NCBI GenBank assembly: GCA_014729455.1
Contig: WJJW01000485.1
Location: 1-5,069, forward strand
Reading direction: 5' to 3'
DNA from: Candidatus Eiseniibacteriota bacterium
GTDB lineage: Bacteria; Eisenbacteria; RBG-16-71-46; CAIMUX01; VGJL01
DNA length: 5,069 nt
Shown one piece after another: positions 1-4,696 of this stretch (the stretch's first letter is position 1; each line of letters opens with the position of its first letter). The notes under the pieces are model-generated. The model was not told the origin of the DNA. It worked only from the letters and a program-made list of their open reading frames with translations, and did no database searches. A program made the position numbers and the translations under genes.

Positions 1-525
1 CATGAACACACATTGGCCGCGTGGCTGTTCCTGGCTGAATTGGCGGATCGCTTCGAAAAAGGGCAACCCCTCGATGTCGCCAACCGTGCCGCCGATCTCG
101 CAAAGCTGAAAATCCGTCTCGCCCTCGCCGATGCGAAGGAAGCGTTTGATCTCGTCGGTGACGTGGGGGATCACCTGCACCGTCTTGCCGAGAAAGTCGC
201 CGAGCCGTTCCCGCGAGAGGATCCGATCGTAGATCTGGCCGGCCGTGTAGCAGTTCTCCTTGCCGAACGACTGGTCCGTGAACCGCTCGTAGTGGCCGAG
301 ATCGAGATCGGTCTCCGCCCCGTCGTCGGTGACGAAGACCTCCCCGTGCTGGTAGGGGCTCATCGTGCCGGGATCGAGGTTCAGGTACGGATCGAACTTC
401 TGCAGCGTCACCCGGAACCCGTACTCCTTCAGGAGAAGCCCGGTCGAGGCTGCGGCGATCCCCTTGCCCAGCGAAGAAACGACCCCCCCCGTGATGAAGA
501 TGAAGCGCGGCGGCTGGCCGGTCAC
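1..525 (-). CDS. pyrG: CTP synthase, N-terminal part (3' end outside window)
   Basis: Cytosolic CTP synthase makes CTP from UTP, ATP and glutamine-derived ammonia, the last step of de novo pyrimidine nucleotide synthesis. The 175 visible residues cover most of the N-terminal synthetase (amidoligase) domain; the glutaminase domain lies beyond the window. The P-loop-like TGGVVSSLGKG is at residues 12-22, DPGTMSPYQHGEVFVTDDGA at 51-70, DLDLGHYERF at 73-82 and EIGGTVGDIE at 143-152. Aligned to the E. coli enzyme, K21, D75 and E143 match the nucleotide and Mg residues K18, D72 and E140. The start is GTG at 525: it gives the normal N-terminus and has GGAGG six bases upstream, inside kdsB. GTG overlaps the kdsB TGA by four bases, so translational coupling is likely. 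Codons 12-15 contain an unbroken run of eight G. Identification is very secure; only completeness is unknown. Confidence 0.98.
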   Translation of the reverse strand, partial: MTGQPPRFIFITGGVVSSLGKGIAAASTGLLLKEYGFRVTLQKFDPYLNLDPGTMSPYQHGEVFVTDDGAETDLDLGHYERFTDQSFGKENCYTAGQIYDRILSRERLGDFLGKTVQVIPHVTDEIKRFLRIGEGETDFQLCEIGGTVGDIEGLPFFEAIRQFSQEQPRGQCVFM

Positions 526-1301
526 TGCGTTCCTCCCTCGAGCCCGGCGGCGAGATGCTCCCGAGCCCTCTGCAGGTCCTCCCTCGTGTCGATTCCTCCG
601 AACCCCGCGGGGATCTCGACGGCCCGCATCGGGATCCCCGCCTCCAGGAGACGGAGCTGCTCGAGCCCCTCCAGTTCCTCCAGCGGAGAACACGGAAGGG
701 CGATGAACCGCGCGAGCATCGCCGTCGCGAATCCGTAGATCCCGACGTGGTGCCGGTGGGCGGGGGTCCATCCCCCGCCGGTCCGCCGGTGTGGGACCGG
801 AGCCCGGGAGAAGTACAGGACCCGCCCGTCGGCGGCCAGGACCGCCTTGACCGCATCCTCGCGGCCCACCGCCTCGGGGTCGGAGAACGGGCAGACGGCG
901 GTCCAGACCGCGGTGGGATCGTCTCGAACGGCGCGCGCCACCGCGTCGATCTCCTCCGGCCCGAGGAACGGCTCGTCCCCCTGGATGTTCACCACCCGCG
1001 CCGGGACCCGCGGGAGATCGCGGACCGCCTCCGCGACCCGTTCGGTGCCGGAGCGATGCGTCGGCGAGGTCATCACCGCGGTCCCCTCGAAGGCGAGCAC
1101 CTCACGGAGGATCCGCTCATCGTCGGTGGCGACGACGATCGCGTCGAGCACCCGACTCCGCCGGGCGTTCTCGTGGACGTGGTGCAGGACGGTCCGGTCC
1201 CCGAGCATCTGGAGCAGCTTTCCGGGGAAGCGTGTGGACTCGAATCGGGCCGGGATGACCCCTACGATCGGCTCGCGGTCGATCGGATTGGTCTGCTCCA
1301 C
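522..1301 (-). CDS. kdsB: CMP-KDO synthetase (3-deoxy-manno-octulosonate cytidylyltransferase)
   Basis: This cytosolic enzyme couples KDO with CTP to give CMP-KDO and pyrophosphate; CMP-KDO is the sugar donor for the lipopolysaccharide inner core. The 259-residue protein is slightly longer than the roughly 250 of E. coli KdsB. Its family motifs are in order: IPARFESTRFPGK at 16-28, ATDD at 58-61, SGTER at 84-88, NIQGDEP at 105-111, YFSRAPVP at 163-170, HVGIYGF at 185-191 and GIDTREDL at 236-243. D109 and D238 correspond to the expected Mg-binding aspartates. The start is GTG at 1301, preceded by a G-rich weak ribosome site; the first ten residues are a non-conserved lead-in. It overlaps pyrG by four bases, and PyrG supplies the CTP it consumes. 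A candidate promoter and a strong palindrome lie just upstream. The SGTER, NIQGDEP and YFSRAPVP motifs favour KdsB over other nucleotidyltransferases. Confidence 0.97.
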   Translation of the reverse strand: MEQTNPIDREPIVGVIPARFESTRFPGKLLQMLGDRTVLHHVHENARRSRVLDAIVVATDDERILREVLAFEGTAVMTSPTHRSGTERVAEAVRDLPRVPARVVNIQGDEPFLGPEEIDAVARAVRDDPTAVWTAVCPFSDPEAVGREDAVKAVLAADGRVLYFSRAPVPHRRTGGGWTPAHRHHVGIYGFATAMLARFIALPCSPLEELEGLEQLRLLEAGIPMRAVEIPAGFGGIDTREDLQRAREHLAAGLEGGTQ

Positions 1302-1326
1302 CGTCCCCCCGTGCCAGTTCGTACGA

Positions 1327-1359
1327 CGGACCCGGCCGCACGGTACGCGGCCGGGTCCG
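1327..1359. repeat. Perfect 13-bp GC-rich inverted repeat between mdh and kdsB
   Basis: The arms CGGACCCGGCCGC (1327-1339) and GCGGCCGGGTCCG (1347-1359) are exact reverse complements around the 7-base loop ACGGTAC. In an mdh transcript it would form a very stable hairpin starting 41 bases after the stop codon. No U-rich tract follows on either strand, so it is not a canonical intrinsic terminator. It could be a non-canonical terminator, an mRNA 3'-end stabiliser, or an operator, since it encloses the -10 box of the proposed kdsB promoter. The repeat is certain; its role is not. Confidence 0.85.
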
Positions 1360-1368
1360 CGGTGTCAA
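1340..1368 (-). promoter_or_regulatory. Candidate sigma70-type promoter for kdsB-pyrG
   Basis: Read on the minus strand there is a perfect -35 hexamer TTGACA (1363-1368), a 17-base spacer, and TACCGT (1340-1345), which matches TATAAT at three positions, T1, A2 and T6. Transcription would start near 1333, leaving about a 30-base leader before the kdsB GTG. The -10 hexamer sits in the loop of the 13-bp inverted repeat at 1327-1359. The consensus -35 and exact spacing are seen directly; promoter activity is inferred. Confidence 0.5.
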
Positions 1369-1400
1369 CGCCGCCTGACCCCGATCCGATCGACCCGGGG

Positions 1401-2318
1401 TTAGAGCAGCTTCACCTGTGTCGCGACCGCCTCTCCCGAGCGCTTCAGCGCCTCGGTCTCCTCCGGCGTCAGATCGAGCTCGATGATCTCCTCGACGCCG
1501 TTCGCGCCGAGGATCACCGGAACGCCCAGGTAGATGTCGCTCATCCCGTACTGACCCGACAGATGGGCCGCGCATGGAAGGATCCGGCGGCGGTTCTTCA
1601 GGATCGAGTCGACCATCTGCGCCGCCGACGCCGCCGGCGCGTAGTAGGCCGAGCCGGTCTTGAGCAGCTTGACGATCTCCCCTCCGCCCATCCGGGTCCG
1701 CTGGACGATCTCCTCCAGGCGATCCTTCGGGATCAGCTCGGTGACCGGGATCCCGCCGACGGTCGCGTGACGGACCATCGGGACCATCGAGTCGCCGTGC
1801 CCGCCGAGGACCATCGCCTGCACGTCGAGGACCGAGACGTTCAGCTCCATGGCGATGAACGAGCGGAATCGGGTGGAGTCGAGCACGCCCGCCATCCCGA
1901 CCACGCGGTTGGCGGGAAAGCCGGTGACCTTGTAGGCGTGGTAGGCCATCACGTCGAGTGGATTGGTGACCATGACGACATGAGCGTCCGGGGCACGCTC
2001 CTTGATCTGCGTGCAGATGTCGCCGATGATCTCGGCGTTCTTCTTCTGGAGGTCGTCGCGGGACATCCCGGGCTTCCGGGCGAGACCTGCGGTGACGACG
2101 ACGATGTCGGAGCCCTGGATGTCCGCCCAATCGTTCGTCCCACGGACCTTGGTATCGCTCCCGCGGACCGGGGTTCCCTCGTACATGTCGAGGGCCTTCC
2201 CCTGTGGCATGTCTTCGACGATGTCGATGACCACCAGCTCGGCGAGGTCCATCTCGCTCAAGTAGTAGGTCGTCATCTCGCCGACGTGGCCGGCGCCTAC
2301 GACCGTGACCTTGCTCAT
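1401..2318 (-). CDS. mdh: Malate dehydrogenase, LDH-like (type 3)
   Basis: Malate dehydrogenase interconverts malate and oxaloacetate with NAD+/NADH in the cytosol, serving the TCA cycle and its reductive variants. The 305-residue protein has the Rossmann GAGHVG at 8-13, and D32 at the end of the second strand favours NAD(H) over NADP(H). The substrate motif ARKPGMSR at 80-87 carries R81 where lactate dehydrogenases have glutamine, which marks malate/oxaloacetate specificity, plus R87. VTNPLD at 117-122 includes N119. D147 and R150 are in GVLDSTRF, and the catalytic histidine H174 is in GGHGDSMVP (172-180). Length and motifs fit the tetrameric LDH-like group common outside Gammaproteobacteria. 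The ATG start has CGGAGG nine bases upstream. That site can pair with an upstream CCTCCGG, so translation may be modulated. It follows rpmA by 75 bases without an obvious promoter, so read-through from rplU-rpmA is plausible. Confidence 0.97.
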   Translation of the reverse strand: MSKVTVVGAGHVGEMTTYYLSEMDLAELVVIDIVEDMPQGKALDMYEGTPVRGSDTKVRGTNDWADIQGSDIVVVTAGLARKPGMSRDDLQKKNAEIIGDICTQIKERAPDAHVVMVTNPLDVMAYHAYKVTGFPANRVVGMAGVLDSTRFRSFIAMELNVSVLDVQAMVLGGHGDSMVPMVRHATVGGIPVTELIPKDRLEEIVQRTRMGGGEIVKLLKTGSAYYAPAASAAQMVDSILKNRRRILPCAAHLSGQYGMSDIYLGVPVILGANGVEEIIELDLTPEETEALKRSGEAVATQVKLL

Positions 2319-2326
2319 CTCTTCGA

Positions 2327-2360
2327 CCTCCGGGAATGGGGTTGGATGATGATCCGGAGG
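2327..2360 (-). promoter_or_regulatory. Inverted repeat that could mask the mdh ribosome-binding site
   Basis: On the minus strand CCTCCGG (2354-2360) and CCGGAGG (2327-2333) are exact reverse complements separated by a 20-base loop. The downstream arm is the mdh Shine-Dalgarno itself, eight bases before the ATG. In RNA the seven-pair, nearly all G:C stem would hide the ribosome site, and the upstream arm resembles an anti-Shine-Dalgarno. The pairing is seen directly; regulation is inferred. No ligand-binding riboswitch architecture is recognisable in so short a leader. Confidence 0.4.
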
Positions 2361-2374
2361 AACGGACGGAAACG

Positions 2375-2390
2375 ACCGGCGCGGCCCGGT
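2375..2390 (-). terminator. Weak terminator-like hairpin after rpmA
   Basis: Three bases after the rpmA TAG, the minus strand reads ACCGG, a six-base GC loop, then CCGGT, followed by CGTTTCCGTCCGTTCC. The stem is only five pairs and the tail is merely U-enriched, so termination would be partial at best. If it does not terminate, mdh is transcribed with rplU-rpmA. Confidence 0.25.
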
Positions 2391-2393
2391 AGG

Positions 2394-2705
2394 CTACGTC
2401 TGCGTCGCGCTGTCCGCACCCTCGGTCACGGGCTCGGATTCCACCGCGAGCGGCTCCGGTTTCACGCTGACCACCCGGCGACCGGAGCGGTGGGCGGCAA
2501 AGACGACCCGACCGTCGACGAGGGCGAACAGGGTGTCGTCCTTCCCCCTGCCGACGTTCAGGCCCGGGACGACCCGCGTCCCCCTCTGGCGGACGATGAT
2601 CGACCCCGCATGGATGAGCTGCCCGCCGAACGCCTTGACGCCGAGCCGTTGGGCGTTGGAATCGCGGCCGTTTCGCGTGGAGCCGAGCCCCTTCTTATGA
2701 GCCAT
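2394..2705 (-). CDS. rpmA: 50S ribosomal protein L27
   Basis: L27 is a large-subunit ribosomal protein whose flexible N-terminus reaches the peptidyl transferase centre. The N-terminal MAHKKGLGSTRNGRDS is characteristic, and the family signature GSIIVRQRGT is at residues 34-43, followed by NVGRGKDDTLFALVDG at 50-65. There is no Firmicute-type N-terminal extension that would need cleavage. At 103 residues it is longer than the usual 85 or so: from about residue 83 it carries a non-conserved acidic, Ser/Thr-rich tail (PEPLAVESEPVTEGADSATQ). The tail is in frame and ends at TAG. The ATG start is 15 bases after the rplU stop with GGGGA upstream, so the two ribosomal genes are surely one transcription unit. 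obgE, a frequent downstream neighbour in other bacteria, is absent; mdh follows instead. Confidence 0.98.
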   Translation of the reverse strand: MAHKKGLGSTRNGRDSNAQRLGVKAFGGQLIHAGSIIVRQRGTRVVPGLNVGRGKDDTLFALVDGRVVFAAHRSGRRVVSVKPEPLAVESEPVTEGADSATQT

Positions 2706-2720
2706 GTAGAACGTCCCCGC

Positions 2721-3035
2721 TCAGGCGCCGCGGATCCCGGCGATCTCCACCGCGGTGAAGTCGTCGCGATACCCCTTGCGCCTGCGGTAATCCTTCCTTC
2801 TCTTGAACTTCCCGACGATCACCTTGGGCCCCCGGCCGTGGCCGAGCACCTTCGCGTCGACGGTCGCCCCGTCCACCAGAGGATGCCCGACGGTCACCGA
2901 ATCCCCATCGGCGATCATGAGGACGCGATCGATCACGATCGCGCTGCCCGGTTCGGCTTCCAGCAGGGGGACCTGGATGGTCTCTCCCTCCTGTACCCGG
3001 AACTGGCGCCCCTGAAACTCCACGATTGCGTGCAC
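2721..3035 (-). CDS. rplU: 50S ribosomal protein L21
   Basis: L21 is a large-subunit protein that binds 23S rRNA. The 104-residue length is normal for the family. The N-terminal VEFQGRQFRVQEGE (5-18) and the C-terminal basic signature KVIVGKFKRRKDYRRRKGYR (71-90), followed by DDFT, are diagnostic. The start is GTG at 3035 with a strong GGAGGGG four bases upstream; no in-frame ATG would give the conserved N-terminus. It is followed 15 bases later by rpmA, the near-universal L21-L27 pairing. The preceding gene is rng, also a common arrangement. A candidate promoter overlapping the rng stop codon would give it a short leader of about 35 bases. I see no obvious L21-binding leader RNA. Confidence 0.98.
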   Translation of the reverse strand: MHAIVEFQGRQFRVQEGETIQVPLLEAEPGSAIVIDRVLMIADGDSVTVGHPLVDGATVDAKVLGHGRGPKVIVGKFKRRKDYRRRKGYRDDFTAVEIAGIRGA

Positions 3036-3076
3036 GGATCCCCTCCGAGAAACGACCCTATCGAGCCAAAGCTGTG

Positions 3077-3105
3077 AGCTTATCCGGGTTGGACGAACCG
3101 GTCAA
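3077..3105 (-). promoter_or_regulatory. Candidate sigma70-type promoter for rplU-rpmA
   Basis: The minus strand has TTGACC (3100-3105, five of six matches to the -35 consensus), a 17-base spacer, and TAAGCT (3077-3082, matching at T1, A2 and T6). The TGA inside the -35 is the rng stop codon. Transcription would begin near 3070, about 35 bases before the rplU GTG. Spacing matches the kdsB and rng candidates. Activity is inferred. Confidence 0.45.
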
Positions 3106-3108
3106 CCC
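3086..3108. repeat. Short inverted repeat spanning the rng stop codon
   Basis: GGGTTG (3086-3091) and CAACCC (3103-3108) are reverse complements around an 11-base loop that contains part of the rng stop codon and most of the -35 box. A second tiny hairpin, AAGCT-GTG-AGCTT, follows at 3069-3081. Neither has a U-tract, so terminator function is doubtful. They could mark the rng mRNA 3' end, or the first could be an operator-like site over the rplU promoter. Confidence 0.3.
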
Positions 3109-4631
3109 TGGAATTCGGCCGTCACGTCCTTCCGCAGCCGCGGGAACCAGATCCGGATATCGTCCCGCCGGAGCCGGGGGTCGTCCCGGAGATCCACCGT
3201 CAGCCCGAGCTGCTTCTCCTGCGAAGCGAGGGTTTCGCTCCGCTCGTCGTAGAGATACGTCGCCAGCTCCGGATGGACCCGGAGCTGGATGTGCCGCTCC
3301 TTCGAGTGAGCGGCGATTCGACGGAGGAACCGGTCGACCTTCATCGCCAGCGACGCGCAGGAGAGGACCTTCCCGCTGCCCCCGCAACCGAAGCAGTCCT
3401 CGCTGTAGTAATGCAGGACGCTGGGCCGTTCCCGCTGCCGCGTCATCTCCACGAGACCGAGCTCGCTCAGGGGGAAGACCTTCGTCCGCGCCCGATCGGT
3501 CCGCAGCGCCTGCTTCATCGTATCGAAGACCTGGCGCTTCGAGGTCTCCTGCTCCATGTCGATGAAATCGATCACGATCAATCCGCCGACGTCGCGGAGC
3601 CGGAGCTGCCGGGCGATCTCCTTGGCCGCCTCGACGTTCGTCTTGAGGATCGTGTCCTCGGGAGACCGCTTTCCGGTGAAGCGCCCGGTGTTGACGTCGA
3701 TGGCGATCAGGGCCTCGGTCTGGTCGATGACGATGTACCCGCCCTTCTTCAGCCAGACCTTCCGCTCGAGCGTCTTGGCGATCTCGCTCTCGATGTCGTG
3801 CTCGTCGAAGATCGGACCGTCGCCGCGGTAGAGCTTGACCCGGTTTTTCAGGTCCGGGGAGAACACCTTCAAGTAAGCGAGGATCTGCCGGTACGCCTCC
3901 TCCGCGTCGATCACGACTCGGTCGATCTCCTCGGTGAAGAGATCCCGGATCAGTCCGGTCACCATCTCCATCTCGCGGTGGATCAGCGCCGGCGGCTCGG
4001 AGCTCGCGGCGACCGAATCGATCTGTTCCCACAGGTCGAGCAGGTACTTCACGTCCTGCTCGAACTCCTTCTCGCCCTTGCCGTCTCCGACGGTCCGGCA
4101 GATCAGCCCGGCATTGGCCGGCTTCAAACGCGTGAGGATCTTGCGGAGCCGCTGCCGCTCGTCGCGATCGGAGATCCGTCGCGAGACGCCGATGTGATCG
4201 AGACCCGGCATGAGGACCAGGAAGCGGCCCGGCAGGGAGATCCGTCCGCTCACCTTCGGCCCCTTGGTCCCGATCGGCTCCTTGATGATCTGCACGAGGA
4301 TCTCCTGGTTCTTCTGCAGGTAGTCCTCGATCTTCATGTCGGAACGGGAGCGGCTCGGCCCCTGCGGATCGTCGTCGATATCGAAATCTTCGAAGTCGAG
4401 CATCGCTTCGAGCATGTCCGACATGTGCAGGAAGGCCGCCTTCGGCAGGCCGATCTCGACGAACGCGGCCTGGATCCCCGGCAGGACCGCGCTGACGCGC
4501 CCCTTGTAGATGTCGCCCACGAGGCGTCGCTCTTCGGCCCGCTCGAGGAGGAGCTCGACGAGTTGGGCGTCCTCGAGCACGGCGATGCGGGTTTCGCTGG
4601 GGTTCGAATTGATGACGATCTCTCTGAACAT
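3102..4631 (-). CDS. rng: Ribonuclease E/G family endoribonuclease
   Basis: Endoribonucleases of this family cut single-stranded AU-rich RNA in rRNA maturation and mRNA decay. The 509-residue protein has the size of RNase G, without the long C-terminal degradosome scaffold of E. coli RNase E. An S1 RNA-binding domain starts at GDIYKGRVSAVLPGIQAAF (39-57). LICRTVGDG (176-184) is the 5'-sensor region, with R179 and T180 matching RNase E R169 and T170. The DNase I-like catalytic motif IDVNTGRFTGK (311-321) supplies D312 and N314, and VIDFIDME (353-360) supplies D355, matching the metal-binding D303, N305 and D346 of RNase E. C413 and C416 (CFGC) form the Zn-link used for dimerisation. An acidic insert at 79-89 (DFEDFDIDDDP) interrupts the S1 domain. 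The ATG start matches the family N-terminus (MFREIVINSNPSETR), though GGAGG lies only three bases upstream. Separation into rng versus rne is by length only. Confidence 0.96.
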   Translation of the reverse strand: MFREIVINSNPSETRIAVLEDAQLVELLLERAEERRLVGDIYKGRVSAVLPGIQAAFVEIGLPKAAFLHMSDMLEAMLDFEDFDIDDDPQGPSRSRSDMKIEDYLQKNQEILVQIIKEPIGTKGPKVSGRISLPGRFLVLMPGLDHIGVSRRISDRDERQRLRKILTRLKPANAGLICRTVGDGKGEKEFEQDVKYLLDLWEQIDSVAASSEPPALIHREMEMVTGLIRDLFTEEIDRVVIDAEEAYRQILAYLKVFSPDLKNRVKLYRGDGPIFDEHDIESEIAKTLERKVWLKKGGYIVIDQTEALIAIDVNTGRFTGKRSPEDTILKTNVEAAKEIARQLRLRDVGGLIVIDFIDMEQETSKRQVFDTMKQALRTDRARTKVFPLSELGLVEMTRQRERPSVLHYYSEDCFGCGGSGKVLSCASLAMKVDRFLRRIAAHSKERHIQLRVHPELATYLYDERSETLASQEKQLGLTVDLRDDPRLRRDDIRIWFPRLRKDVTAEFQG

Positions 4632-4633
4632 GA

Positions 4634-4639
4634 CCCTCC
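4634..4639 (-). promoter_or_regulatory. Closely spaced ribosome-binding site of rng
   Basis: GGAGGG ends two bases before the ATG at 4631, shorter than the usual five to nine. No alternative in-frame start downstream keeps the conserved N-terminus, so this start stands, but initiation may be less efficient than at neighbouring genes. Confidence 0.5.
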
Positions 4640-4667
4640 ATCCCCGCGCGCCGATTTCCTCGACCGG

Positions 4668-4696
4668 ACGCTAGCACAGGGGTTTCCGCCGCTCAA
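4668..4696 (-). promoter_or_regulatory. Candidate promoter for rng
   Basis: The minus strand has TTGAGC (4691-4696, four of six -35 matches), a 17-base spacer, and TAGCGT (4668-4673), preceded by TGC, an extended -10 motif. The TGA within the -35 is the stop codon of the ComF-family gene. The predicted start near 4661 gives about a 30-base leader. It is weaker than the kdsB candidate but has identical geometry. Confidence 0.35.

Noticed and set aside
1327..1359. Classical rho-independent terminator for mdh
   Set aside because: The stem is strong, but the bases after it on the minus strand (TCGTACGAACTGG) have no U-run, so I list it as an inverted repeat of uncertain role.
1117..2130. A 337-codon minus-strand frame across mdh and kdsB
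   Set aside because: It is a frame-shifted shadow of two confirmed genes and crosses the intergenic palindrome; its composition is Arg/Gly/Asp-rich without domains.
555..3077. An 840-codon open frame on the plus strand
   Set aside because: It lies antisense to kdsB, mdh, rpmA and rplU, all firmly identified. Its translation is rich in Asp, Arg, Pro and His in the way typical of antisense frames in GC-rich genes, and it shows no domain.
3058..4677. A 539-codon minus-strand frame slightly longer than rng
   Set aside because: It is a shifted frame over rng and yields an Arg/Gly/Pro-rich sequence without motifs, while the rng frame has all catalytic residues.
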